Shown here: positions 1-9,547 of the stretch, one piece after another
Layout of the letters: each line of letters begins with the position of its first letter
Numbering within the stretch: position 1 is the stretch's first letter
DNA from: Chara braunii
Taxonomy: Eukaryota > Streptophyta > Charophyceae > Charales > Characeae
Assembly: GCA_003427395.1 (NCBI GenBank)
Contig: BFEA01000139.1
Location: 1,934,261-1,965,621, forward strand
DNA length: 31,361 bases
Direction: 5' to 3'
The notes under the pieces: generated by a model
What the model saw: only the letters and a program-made list of their open reading frames with translations
What the model was told of the DNA's origin: nothing
The model's database searches: none
Program-made: the position numbers and the translations under genes

Positions 1-164
1 CCTGCATTGGTCACGGTCGGCTACGGTACTTGTATTTGTTGATGTGGACTGACATGTTTTGTGCAGGTTACAGGAGCCCCGACCGACCCTCCCGCGGGTG
101 ACAGACGCAGCGCGAGGCATAGGGTTCGGACGGCGTGCCGGCAGACCCCTTCTACCGGTCGACA
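1..164 (+). mobile_element. 3' end of the 5' LTR of a Ty3/gypsy element
   Basis: These 164 bases recur at 15537-15700 with one difference (G at 96, A at 15632, a CpG site). The repeat ends in CGACA, consistent with the usual CA end of an LTR, and a tRNA-Asp primer-binding site begins two bases later, so this is the U5 side of the upstream LTR. The rest of the LTR and the 5' target-site flank lie outside the window. A short open frame inside it (from 59) also occurs in the downstream copy and is not taken as a gene. Confidence 0.93.
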
Positions 165-165
165 A

Positions 166-183
166 TGGCGCCGTTGCCGGGGA
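166..183 (+). other. Primer-binding site, tRNA-Asp type
   Basis: The 18 bases TGGCGCCGTTGCCGGGGA are the exact reverse complement of the 3' end of plant tRNA-Asp including CCA. The site starts one base after the LTR end at 164-165, the standard position for minus-strand priming. The same primer is used by several plant Ty3/gypsy lineages (Athila and Tat types). Confidence 0.93.
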
Positions 184-1039
184 AGGTTGCCTCTCGGGAC
201 TTCGGTTCGCCTGTAACCGCGGGGATGTGAGAGGGTCAAGACAGGGATATGACTGAAACAGGGCAGACGGAGGAGGCTGAGCATTTGGCCAGTGGTCAGA
301 ATGCCCAGGTGAGACGTTGGACAGTACGAGCACGAGCGGGCAGACATCGACCTATGATCAACGTTCACCGGTGGGATTGTGATTTCTGCATTTCGTGGTT
401 TCGCTGATTCCTGCTTTTCTTCTCGTCTTTCATGCATTTCATTCTTGTTGCCTTCCTTGTGATCGAGGGATGTCATTCTGATTTTCCCTACCCTTTGGTC
501 AGTTCACCCCAAATATTGAATCTAAGAGAGAGAATCGTGAGTAGGGGAAGACTTGAAGGGACTAAAGGGGAGGGGAGAAGCGCCTCGGATTTGCAAGGAG
601 TTGGGCAGGGACTAGACAGGCTAGTCGATTCTGATGGATAGCTGGGGGGATTGATTCACAACACGAGTCGGGATGTGAGACCATGCCTGAGGTGGGCCGA
701 GTAGAGGCATGGATAGGAGTGAGGATGCACGAGTAAGACACCGCCTCCCTATTCGCGTGTGACTTCGGTCCACCCTAGAGCACATGAGTTGGTCGGCTCG
801 TGCTCAGGTCGCGACAGGAAGGTAGGCCAGCGACGATGGCACATTGATCCGACCTCCTTCTTGACACGAGGGTAGGGAGAGATACGCCAGAGGGCGGTTC
901 TCTTATAGGCGTGTTGACGTCTTGAAGGGATACAGGGGTGATCAGAGGAGGCCTGTCGTGGGGGTCTGTGAGCTCAACAGTCTGAGAGTGGCACAGGGAG
1001 TGACATACTGAGAGAGAACCGTTGTTTTAGTTTGCTTAG
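184..1039 (+). other. Untranslated leader of the LTR element
   Basis: This is about 850 bases of G-rich sequence between the primer-binding site and the first long open frame. All three forward frames are broken by stops, and no family similarity is visible. It presumably carries the packaging and dimerisation signals of the RNA, but none is identifiable by eye. Confidence 0.5.
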
Positions 1040-2809
1040 GAGTCTCAAGTACATCTCATTGAACGGAGTGGTTTCTGTGACGTCATTAGTCTTCCGTTGG
1101 AAGGATCGAGCAAGTATAGGCCGTCTGAACAGCGAGGTCTAGTCATACGCGAGGGCGTCTTCCTGTGGGTGAGAATTGAGGCGGAGCCTAGAGTGTGTGT
1201 TAGAAGGGACAGGGCTAGCGAACCTCTTCGCGCAGAAGTGAACGTTAGGCTATATCTCTCAGAGGAGGAGTGGAGGTATCTAGTGATAGAGGCTGCTCGT
1301 CATTGTCACACTCTCTTATGCCTGACATCATTAGCACGTAGATTCGGTGCGAGAGTGTTCAGTGAGTTTGTGGAGAGGAGCGGAGCCGACTCGATAGCCT
1401 TCTACACGGTGCGTTTTGCGTACGACTGGGATCTTCCTAGAGCTACGTCTGTGAGAGCGGTTATCGTTCCTAGATTCCTCACAGGAGTAGTCTTTGGCGA
1501 TGAGGAAAGACATCAGAGGCTACTAGCTGTAGTGCAGAGGGCGACGCAGTTCAAAATAATTACCGTCGAGCTAGCCTGGTTAATTACCTGCTGTCTAGAC
1601 CGAGCGATTCCCACGCGTAGACAATTGCGCAGAATCGTGTTTAGGGTCAGAGATGAGGTAAGGAGAGCGGAGACAAGTGGGGAGATAGACAGGGACCGGA
1701 TTTTAGACGGGAGCTCCGTGGACGACTAGATGCCTCGCGGCGAGATAGAGCACCCAGTTGAGCTTTGTCACTTCGACTATAGGGAGCCCGAGTTCATTGG
1801 AGAAGATTGGGTGGAATTTACCTTGCCTGGGCAAGCTGTCAGGCGAGGATATCTGGATAAAGTAGATAAGGAGTGGAGATTTATCCTGTTGAGGCTGGGG
1901 GTCTGGTTGCTGGTCGCGCCCCAGGTAGGGTGTGAGTTTGACCGGAGAGGCAGGCTAATAGAAGAATCCCTGGAATTAGCGGTCAGAGGCTTCCTCTACT
2001 ATCAGTCTTCCGTTCTAGCGGGCATAGTTTTCCAAGCCGTAGAACGAAGTCGCTGGGATCAGGTCTTAGGGGTAATTCCGAGTCTCGACTCTCACACTTG
2101 GGCAGACGAGGTAACAGTGTGACGCATACTGCAGGAAGTGGTCGAAAAGCTAAGGGGGAAGGAACGATGCTACGACAGGGACTATAGGTCGGTAGTGGTC
2201 TCGCTTCGACTAGCTAGAAAAGGATTCTTGCCCCAACCCGAACAAGCTTTCAGGCTGCCCGTCCCGAGTTTCGTCTTGGAAGGCTTTCTAAGGGGACTTG
2301 GCTGCCTTACTGAGGTCTACCGAGCTTTCCTCGAGATTAGAAACCTTTTGAGGAGCAGTGACGAAGATCACACCTACTACGCGCTCTGGAAGGAAGGGCC
2401 TAGGTTCGGGGAGTCGGCTTTGGAATTGGTAGAACTAATTAGAGCTATTTCACCTAGAGGTCTCAGAGAGGCACCGAGGTTTGATCAACCGGACGAGTTC
2501 TGGACCGCTTTGGATAGAGCCCTGAGGGAGCCGCCGAGCCACCTAGCTGGTATTGCCGAGTTATAGGGAACTCCTGGATACGACTCGTCGGTTACGGAAG
2601 GGTCACTCATTGGGTTCTACGAACTCCGGACGTACTACGAAGGGACAGAGGCAGTAAACGACAAGGACATAGAGTACGGGGAAGAAGATTGGGATTTAGC
2701 CGAGTGGGAACGATTAAGGGACGACGACCGTGAAGAGTGGAAAGATGTCGCAGCCTTTCATGAGGAAAGGGTGGGGTACTTCAGGAGCGCTACCGAAATA
2801 GAAGAATAG
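1040..2809 (+). pseudogene. Accessory reading frame upstream of gag, three in-frame stops
   Basis: One reading frame stays open from 1040 to the TAG at 2807-2809 apart from three stops: TAG 1727-1729, TGA 2120-2122 and TAG 2564-2566. The conceptual product is about 590 codons, Arg/Glu-rich, with alternating hydrophobic strands and no recognised domain, signal peptide or membrane segment. There is no ATG before 1730, and the ATG at 1730 follows the first stop directly, so this could also be several separate short genes. The position between primer-binding site and gag recalls the extra ORF1 of the plant Ogre/Tat elements, but no sequence similarity is claimed. That the open frame resumes in phase after every stop argues that this was once one coding region. 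Function is unknown. Confidence 0.55.
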
Positions 2810-2924
2810 GTCAAGGGTCGATGGCCACGACTGGGGGTCCAGATGAGTCTAGAGTGACCTCGGTGAAACTACCTGTGAGGACGAACGCGCAGAAGGGTAA
2901 CGATAAAAGGATAGCGAATGGAAA

Positions 2925-3344
2925 ATGTCAGGTTATTGCCCTAGGGTCACAGCGACCCTAGACGCCTTAGTCCCTATTACTAGCGGGGGGGCGTTTCCTT
3001 ACAAAATAGAAGGCTATATATCGCTGGAGGAACGCCACGCTCCTGGGAAAGCCCATGTCCTTGTGGTAAAACACCTTGATACAGGGGAATACGACATCAG
3101 GCCCTATATACCCCTATTGAGAGAGAGGGGAACTGAACGAGAGTCGCTTAGAAACTGGATTAAAACGGTCATCAGCCAGGAAAGGAAGGAATTAGAAAAG
3201 AGAGGGGAGGAAATAATCAGTGACTCATCACCGGTTCTATTCTATGCGGTTCCAGAACCTAGTCTATCTAACAGTTTTACTGACGGCAAGAACTGGGAGC
3301 CTTTAATTAATATGACGCTCAAAGCAAGGAGTTGGGGTCAGTGA
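2925..3344 (+). CDS. Accessory ORF of the LTR element, unknown function
   Basis: This is a 139-codon frame with an ATG start and no recognised family. It holds a central FPYKIEGYISLEE segment followed by a charged helix near the C terminus (WIKTVISQERKELEKR). A second ATG frame starts upstream at 2821, just after the previous frame ends, and runs into this region one register away. A frameshift near the AAAA at 2922-2925 may therefore have split a longer protein. The last 13 bases overlap the next frame. The FPY segment and the C-terminal charged helix recur in the frame at 3634-4002, suggesting duplication. It may be degraded and nonfunctional. Confidence 0.4.
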   Translation: MSGYCPRVTATLDALVPITSGGAFPYKIEGYISLEERHAPGKAHVLVVKHLDTGEYDIRPYIPLLRERGTERESLRNWIKTVISQERKELEKRGEEIISDSSPVLFYAVPEPSLSNSFTDGKNWEPLINMTLKARSWGQ

Positions 3345-3616
3345 GGATGCCGGGTCTTAGGGAACAATTCTCCTTCAGGGCTATCGTGGAAGAGAGAATG
3401 GTAAAAGTTGAGGGCACCCTCCGAATTCCTGATATAGATTTCTTTGGGTTTGAAGAGCTTGAACTCATACAACCTTATTTTGATTGTATGAGGGAGTCGG
3501 CTTTGAGGGTAGTTACCAACCAAACCGAGATCAGTTATCTACTGAAGGTAGAAAGACTAGGGACCTCTGGGAGAAAATACTATCGTGTGGTTAGGGAACG
3601 AGCACGGTTGTATTAG
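3332..3616 (+). CDS. Accessory ORF of the LTR element, unknown function
   Basis: This is a 94-codon ATG frame overlapping the end of the preceding frame by 13 bases in another register. The product is soluble-looking and strand-rich. Its segment MVKVEGTLRIPDIDFFGFEE resembles the repeated V-x-G/A pattern of the neighbouring frames at 2925 and 3634. It ends at TAG 3614-3616. No domain is recognised. It may be one module of a longer protein broken by frameshifts. Confidence 0.35.
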   Translation: MGSVRMPGLREQFSFRAIVEERMVKVEGTLRIPDIDFFGFEELELIQPYFDCMRESALRVVTNQTEISYLLKVERLGTSGRKYYRVVRERARLY

Positions 3617-3633
3617 GCGGGCGTGGCAAAAGC

Positions 3634-4002
3634 ATGCTGGGTCATGAACGAGTACGGCATAAGAAGTCTGCAGAGAAACTTGAAGAGTGGGATAATAAGA
3701 TAATCGTTGGGAACCGACCGCCGCAAGAGAAGTTTGATGCAGAGTGTGCATCCTTGAGTATCCTAGGAAGAAGGGAGGAGTTTCCGTATGAGGTGGAGGC
3801 CTATGAGATGGTCGACAACGCATGGGAACTGAGCCGCCTCTATGTTATGACCGCGCGCTTCCTAGGGACTGAGGTAAGAGACGTAGGCATTTACCTACCA
3901 ACGGAAAGGTCGAAAGATTTAGTGTATGAACGTTGCTGGCAAAGAGCGAGAGAAGTGGTGGAGGACGAGAAGGATAGACTTTTTTTTTTAGCTCGAACAT
4001 AG
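3634..4002 (+). CDS. Accessory ORF of the LTR element, unknown function
   Basis: This is a 122-codon ATG frame ending at TAG 4000-4002. Its middle (REEFPYEVEAYEMVD) followed by a charged helix (RAREVVEDEKDRL) parallels the arrangement in the 2925-3344 frame, which points to an ancient tandem duplication. A T run at 3980-3988 lies inside the frame and could be an indel site. No known family is recognised. Confidence 0.38.
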   Translation: MLGHERVRHKKSAEKLEEWDNKIIVGNRPPQEKFDAECASLSILGRREEFPYEVEAYEMVDNAWELSRLYVMTARFLGTEVRDVGIYLPTERSKDLVYERCWQRAREVVEDEKDRLFFLART

Positions 4003-4202
4003 TGCATGACGATAAGAGAAGACTCCAACAATTAAGGGTGAATTTCTCGTGGAGTACCTACGTTAGGCCTTTCATTGGAATACCGTCGCCGCCAGTTGAA
4101 GGGCTTACGCTCGCTAACAATGAATGGTCAACCGTAATAGACTTCGTATGGAAGGTGAAGAGGGCACAAGACGAACTCAATAATGTCGGGAGCAATAACT
4201 GA
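4002..4202 (+). pseudogene. Short open frame, probable remnant of the accessory region
   Basis: This 66-codon frame starts with GTG and directly follows the stop of the previous frame in another register. The product is WSTVIDFVWKVKRAQDELNN-like at its C terminus and has no recognised domain. It precedes the LINE-derived stretch and may be the last intact piece of the accessory coding region before that junction. It could be spurious. Confidence 0.2.
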
Positions 4203-4269
4203 TGAAGAGGAAGTGAATCGGGTATCCTTCGCAGGGACTGTAACTTCAATTATTCGGATCCGAACCTCT

Positions 4270-4842
4270 AAAGCATTAGACACATTAGATTGCCGGCGAT
4301 TGACACAAGAAGCTATAGCCCGCATCAAGAAGGATGCTGCTCGTTACCTATGGAAGCCGACATCAACCCAACAGCAGGGCTTCATCTGGAAGGTTGCATG
4401 GGAGACCGTGGCCTTGACAAGGAGACAGGGGGGCTTAGGGATCTTAGACCCCATCCACCAAAATGTGGCACTCCTGTGTAAATGGGTTGTTTTAGCAACC
4501 TTTGGGCTGAGCTGAAAACTTTGGGTAAGACTGGCGGAATATACTCTAGGGAAGGAATGGGATTTGACCAGAGTTTCAGATGTCTGGCTGTGCTTCTTCA
4601 TTCCCTCCTTTTCAGCCAGACGACCGAAGTCTAGACTTTGGCGCAACATTCTGACTGCGTGCCATAAGCTCTTTCCCGAGATTTTTCGGCCCCCCCAGAC
4701 AAGAGGAGAGGTTCTCAATCAGATTATTTTTGAAAATCCATTGATAGTCACAGCAGATGGGTCGTGGCTAAGGGTCGATGGGAGTGCCGACACTTTTTTT
4801 TTTTTAACAAAACACAATCAATTCATTACGAAATTAACCTGA
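4270..4842 (+). pseudogene. LINE (non-LTR retrotransposon) fragment, C-terminal region of the RT protein
   Basis: One frame from about 4270 to 4842, broken only by TGA 4513-4515, reads like the region after the catalytic core of L1-type LINE reverse transcriptases. It has a [RF]-x-LW segment, then a W-K-V-A-W-E segment, the hallmark RRQGGLGILD at about 4411-4440, and NVALLCKWVVLA. After the stop it continues with KLWVRLAEYTLGKEW, RRPKSRLW and ENPLIVTADGSW, in the order seen in LINE ORF2 proteins. The catalytic YADD region and endonuclease are absent, so this is a truncated insert nested in the LTR element in the same orientation. Exact ends are not visible, and no A tail or target duplication was found. 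Confidence 0.75.
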
Positions 4843-5081
4843 TCGACGCCGGGGACCTCACAATTCAACCCGGGGTTATCTCGGCAGCATCAACCGGTTT
4901 CGCTTACAGCCATCAGGGCTGGAATCACCCATTGCAATACCAACCATAGTTCCTACAAGACGAACTTTTCTTTTAGTCCCATCATGATCACACTCATTCA
5001 CCATCCAAACTACCGCTTCCTACCCTACCGCTATTCTAGCCTAGTTCCCCACTACCTATCTATTCCTCTCTATGTAATTTA
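4843..5081. other. Gene-less spacer after the LINE fragment
   Basis: No sustained open frame or recognisable repeat is visible. The sequence changes from G-rich to pyrimidine-rich here (CTACC and CCTAT runs, about 4980-5070). It could contain the 3' junction of the nested LINE fragment. Confidence 0.3.
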
Positions 5082-5360
5082 AACAGGCCTACACGGCCTG
5101 ACACCGACCTCCCCCGGCCGATCGGAACCACTACATACTTAGACCCAATTGAGAGAAAGGTCGAAGAGTCGCTAGCAAAATACCACGAATGGCGTGGCTC
5201 TACGGACGAAGCCGGCTTAAATAGACTGGAAAAAAACGTCGAACGTCTTGTCGCAATCGATAGAGAGGAAAGGGAGAACATTATAGGATGGCGAAATGAT
5301 TTCATTGCCAGACTCCTGAAGCAAGACCGAAAAGACACTAACAAACAAAGGAATGACTAA
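5082..5360 (+). pseudogene. Open frame upstream of gag, acidic/basic helical protein
   Basis: This forward frame has no ATG and runs to TAA 5358-5360. It encodes a charged, helix-prone stretch (for example NRLEKNVERLVAIDREEREN) of about 92 codons. It overlaps the gag-side frame that is open from 5356 by a few bases, in another register. It is probably the eroded N-terminal part of gag or the end of the accessory coding region. No family is recognised. Confidence 0.35.
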
Positions 5361-7464
5361 TGTCGAACCTAGAAGGCAAAAATTTAGTATCTCAGGCAGA
5401 GCAGAAACAGAAGGGTCCTTAGTACGAGTCCTAGTGGAAGTAGTACATAATGAGCAATTAAACCAAGAAGAAGAAACCTAGTGCGCCACAAAAGCAGTAA
5501 TAGAAGTCATGAAGTGTGTCGTCTGGAAAGTTGCAGGAGAGCTCTTTCTCGTAAAAATACAAATCCTCATTGTCAACCCTAGCGGACAAACAATCCCACG
5601 CACCTGGAGAGAAACGATAGCCACATCTGTAGAAAAATTAAGAGAGGACGCTCGAGCTCTAGGAGAACTCGTCAACGTAATACTTGATAGGATATCCTTA
5701 AATACTTCGGAGGCCAACTCACGCTACCTACAAACCCCTTTAGCTACTGCCTTAGTCGTCAAAGCTGAAGGGAAAGACGAGGACTTCAACACATTGCAAG
5801 AACTACTAGAAGAGTCAACGGAAAGAGTTAAAGTCGTCTTGGATCAACTTCTGGAATCGTGAGAAAAAAATATGGATGTGGAAGGAGTCTATTTATCTTC
5901 GATAGGCGGCGAAGTCAAAACACAAGAATCAAGGGCGAGCACCGCAATTAGGAAAATGACAACTGAGGTCACAAAGGACGCCGAAAAATTGAGGAAGGCC
6001 CTAAAAGAGTTACAAACTATAGTCACAAAACTCGAGGAACGTACTTCCAAGAGTGAAGGGTGGAGGAAAGACGTTTTAAACAGAAATAGAGTAGCCCGAT
6101 TCTCGGATCCCGGTACAAGGGAACCATATAGGGAAATCACGAGCCAACCTTACAGAATGGCATACGCACAAGGCTCCTACGTATCCCCCTTCCTACGAGC
6201 ACAAGCCTTCCAATTATCGACACTGTCTGGAATCCAAACAATCTTTACATGGAAGAATGTTTCAGAATTCTTAGATGACTGGGAGGTACTGGGGATGAGA
6301 GCGGAATGGAGCTATCAGGAGATGATTATAAATTTAATCCACCACACAGCGCCCAAGATAGATCGCGAAGCCAGAGAAGTCATTCCGGACAGTTGGCGTT
6401 GGCTAATATTCAGAGAAAGGATCACAAGAATCTTCGTATGGGATGAAACATCCTATTCAATAGAAGATCTCAAAGAAATGAAAAAACAGGAGGACGAGAG
6501 TCTAGTAGCATTCGCAAGGAGATATGAGAAGGCTTCGAACCCTCTATGAGGGATCTTCCCTCTAAGGTAACGTTCAACCAAGTCAAAGCTTTAACCCATG
6601 ACACCGAAGGCCAAAGCGCGAAAGCACACCTCGCGAGGGTTCTTGACAACCTAGGAAAAGGCGTAACCACAGAAAAAAGGAGGAGAAAAATCGTCATTCG
6701 AGGATAGGAGACCCAGAATCGAAGAAAGGGACACCTACGCGAACTCACCTAGAAGAGGGGACACAGCCAAAAACGAGGGCTAATGGAGGAAAGGAAACAG
6801 GAGTGACTGGAAAAGAAACGACGCAGAATGGGGATCCTCCAAGTGGTCAAATACAAAGGATAACAGGTGGAAGCCAAAAGATGAGATAGAAGCAAAAAGA
6901 CTAGACAGACGAGAAGAGGAGATGGCAAGACATATAGAAGTACTAAAGGCGGCAGTAGAGGGATTGCAAAATAATAACCAGAGAAAGGAGGAAACCCCTG
7001 TCCGGACCACGCGCGACAAAATCGACCCTAGCCCAAAGTGAACGTGGAATGATAAAGCATGTATATACTGCGGAGACGAAGACCACCGCAAAAGAGATTG
7101 TCAAGCAATGTTAGACGCACTAAAAGAGGGCATCATTGAACTCGACGATCGAAAATACGTCATCTGGGCTAATGAAGGCAAACCGGTACCCTTCCTGCCC
7201 TCGATGAAGATTAATGTGGATATCCGCAGGAGAAGGATGAATGAAGCAAAGAGCAAGCAATCTTAGGATCAATTACCAGCCAAGCTCTCCCGAGTAACCT
7301 TCGAAGATGATTTCGACGAACCACCAGAAAACCCAGGTATAAGAATTTCATCCATTAAATTTGAGGAGACGGAAATAACGGAGAAGTTTACGTACGTACC
7401 CACGGCATCGGCGAGGTCCGCAAGTCAAGCAACACAAAGAAAGAGGATCAAGATCAACCTATGA
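5356..7464 (+). pseudogene. gag: gag (capsid and nucleocapsid) of the Ty3/gypsy element, disrupted
   Basis: One register (that of the ATG at 5872) carries the gag-like sequence. It is interrupted at TAG 5479, TGA 5860, TGA 6547, TAA 6781, TGA 7039 and TAG 7264, with a passage through another register at about 6546-6707. From the ATG at 5872, residues 20-62 are coiled-coil-like. Residues about 120-215 match the retrotransposon gag pattern, an aromatic-rich EFLDDW segment followed by helices with a W-x-x-x-F-R motif. A CCHC zinc knuckle sits at 7060-7101. The frame ends at TGA 7462-7464, overlapping the pol ATG. Gag would form the virus-like particle and bind the genomic RNA. The true start is uncertain: 5872 is the first good ATG, but the open register reaches back to 5356. 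Confidence 0.75.
7060..7101 (+). other. CCHC zinc knuckle of gag
   Basis: The encoded residues are CIYCGDEDHRKRDC, a C-x2-C-x4-H-x4-C nucleic-acid-binding knuckle typical of nucleocapsid. It lies just downstream of the TGA at 7039-7041 and in the same register as the capsid segment, which fixes the gag reading frame across the damaged interval. Confidence 0.9.
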
Positions 7465-8453
7465 CAGATGACCAAATTGAGTCGCCCAAATCACCACAAT
7501 CCCCTAGAAAAAGAGCAGCTAAGAAGTTTCACCTAAAAAGCTCATTAGACGAAGTCGATTTACGAGAACCTTTAAGGAGGACCATGGATATGTCAATCCC
7601 TATAACCCTCAAGGAATTCATAGCAGGCTGTGGCCCGACAAATGATGAATTAATATGCATGATGAAGAAAACTGAAGTACCGCTACAAGCAATAACTTCT
7701 GGACAACAGAAAGAGGAGGTGAAAACCTCAGTTCTAACGGCACTAACCGAAGGAGACAAACCAGTACAAACCAGCAAAGGCGGAAGCAACTACTTTTACG
7801 TCCTTGTCAGTGGAAAGCTCAATGTCATAGTCAATGGCATAGGGATGGAGGCTATAGTCGACGACGGGTCCGAGTCCACCGTTTGTGAGGACAAGGTGGC
7901 CAAAAACCTTGGCTTAGAGGTAGACAGGAGTGTAACTATGACCGTGATATCCGCTAACAAACTCAAGCAACTTGCGCTCGGGGTATGCCACAAAGCCAAG
8001 ATAGTGGTTGCTGGAGTTGAGGTCACTGTGCCCGTCTTTACAGTTGAGAACTGCTTATCAGAAATAATTCTTGGAAGAACATGGCTGACACTGGTAAACG
8101 TCACCACCGAAAATAAACGAGACGGAAGTCATACGGTTACCATCGATGGACCTCAAGGTAGAAGGCTTACCTTGAAGACAGTGAATGAATTTGACAACCG
8201 TCACAAGATCTCATTACAAAACAAAGGACGACTGAACACAACAAATTGCAAGATGATATCTGAAGACCTTACACTAGGACCACATAAAGTAAGAGGAAAA
8301 AAAATTGACGTTGAGGACCTAGAAACTAAGTATGTGGTAGACGGAACAATTTATGAGAAAGAGGTTGACGACGAGGAATTCGGTGGATGTACAAACCTTT
8401 CTTTTTTGGAGGAATTCCCCCACACGGCGGGGGAAAGAGATACAAAACTGTAG
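7461..8453 (+). CDS. pol: Retropepsin-like aspartic protease, N-terminal part of pol
   Basis: This is a 330-codon open frame from ATG 7461. The ATG overlaps the gag stop as ATGA, so pol is in the -1 register and could be reached by reinitiation or frameshifting. Residues about 115-215 form a retropepsin-like domain. The catalytic-loop segment is IVDDGSES, with the D-[ST]-G core replaced by D-D-G-S (residues 134-137), and the distal motif is IILGRTWL (residues about 202-209). The protease would cut the Gag-Pol polyprotein in the particle. The frame stops at TAG 8451-8453, but the downstream pol sequence resumes in another register from about 8420, so the natural polyprotein is frameshifted here. 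The first Asp of the double Asp may mean the loop is unusual or mutated. Confidence 0.8.
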   Translation: MTDDQIESPKSPQSPRKRAAKKFHLKSSLDEVDLREPLRRTMDMSIPITLKEFIAGCGPTNDELICMMKKTEVPLQAITSGQQKEEVKTSVLTALTEGDKPVQTSKGGSNYFYVLVSGKLNVIVNGIGMEAIVDDGSESTVCEDKVAKNLGLEVDRSVTMTVISANKLKQLALGVCHKAKIVVAGVEVTVPVFTVENCLSEIILGRTWLTLVNVTTENKRDGSHTVTIDGPQGRRLTLKTVNEFDNRHKISLQNKGRLNTTNCKMISEDLTLGPHKVRGKKIDVEDLETKYVVDGTIYEKEVDDEEFGGCTNLSFLEEFPHTAGERDTKL

Positions 8454-9547
8454 CCCAAAAAGTCAAGCCAGCCGCGGTCAGCCGTGATAGGACCGGGGAA
8501 ATAGGGATCACTGAAGAAGAAATTACTCAGATGATCCGGGAACGAAAGGCCACTGAAGGGCAGAGAATCACTGAAGACAGGTTAAAGGAAATGGATATAG
8601 CCGACGGAAAAAACATAACGCAAAAGGAGAGAGAACTCATAATAGTAACATTAAGATCATGCGACAAGGCAATAGCCTTTTTTGACGCTGAAAGAGGGTG
8701 AATAGATCCACGATATGTTAAGCCTGCAAGAATCTATACGGTCCCTCATACTCCATGGAACGATGCAGGATGAAAGTGTGCACAAAAGGATAAGGAGATG
8801 ATAGTAGACTTCCTGAAGGAGAAGATAAGAACATCTGTAGCGGAACCTTGTGAGAGCGCCTACGCCAATCGTTGGTTCTTCATAAGGAAATAAAACGGCA
8901 AACTACGATGGATACAAGACTTACAGAAGACAAACCAGGTCACAGTGAGAGACGTTGGATCAATTCCAAACGCGGATCTTCTATCCGAAGGATCAGCAGG
9001 ACGTTCAATTTACTGAGTCTGCGATTTTTTTTCGGGATATGATGAGATACCGCTAGATTACAGAGACCGACATCTAACTACGATGCATACACCGTTAGGC
9101 TTAGTTCAAATGATGGTGGTACCCATGGGATGGACTAACGGTGTCGCTGTTTTTCAGAGAGCGATGGTCGCCGTTCTAAGGGAGCTCATACCAAATCTGG
9201 TAGAGGTTTTCCTGGACGACTTCCCGATCAAGGGACCATACGACAAAGATGAAACAGAGGTAAGACCTGGAGTGAGAAAATTCATAGCCACCCATGCAAA
9301 GAATATCAAGAAAGTACTAGTAAAGTTAGAGGATGCAAACCTTACGGTCAGTGGAACAAAAAACAGATGGGCAGTATCTTTTATAAAGATATTAGGTTAC
9401 ATCTGCGACAAGGATGGCAGACGCCCAGATCCAGCAAAGTTAGAAAAACTTATGAAATGGCCAACTCCCCTCAGACATATTACTGACATACGCCAGTTTC
9501 TATGAGTGGTTGGATTCTGGAGGAATTTCATAAAAGGCTATGCTGCA
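8387..9547 (+). pseudogene. pol: Reverse transcriptase domain of pol, several stops
   Basis: One register carries the linker (RYKTVAQKVKPAAVSRD) and then Ty3/gypsy RT blocks: WFFIRK..GKLRW at about 8870-8910, CDFFSGYDEIPL near 9020, VVPMGWTNGVAVFQRAM near 9120 and the catalytic VEVFLDDFPIKGP near 9205, followed by the LGYICDKDGRRPDPAK connection. It is broken by TGA 8699, TGA 8771, TAA 8891, TGA 9014 and TGA 9503. The catalytic box is FLDD, not the common YIDD/YVDD. The FLDD-x-P-I-K-G-P extension resembles gypsy elements I associate with basidiomycete fungi and some non-seed plants. That assignment is from memory of motifs and needs a tree. RT would copy the RNA to cDNA in the particle. Confidence 0.85.

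Noticed and set aside
59-256. 65-codon frame at the LTR/primer-binding site, seen again at 15595
   Set aside because: It spans LTR and primer-binding site and changes sequence after the LTR edge; no coding signal.
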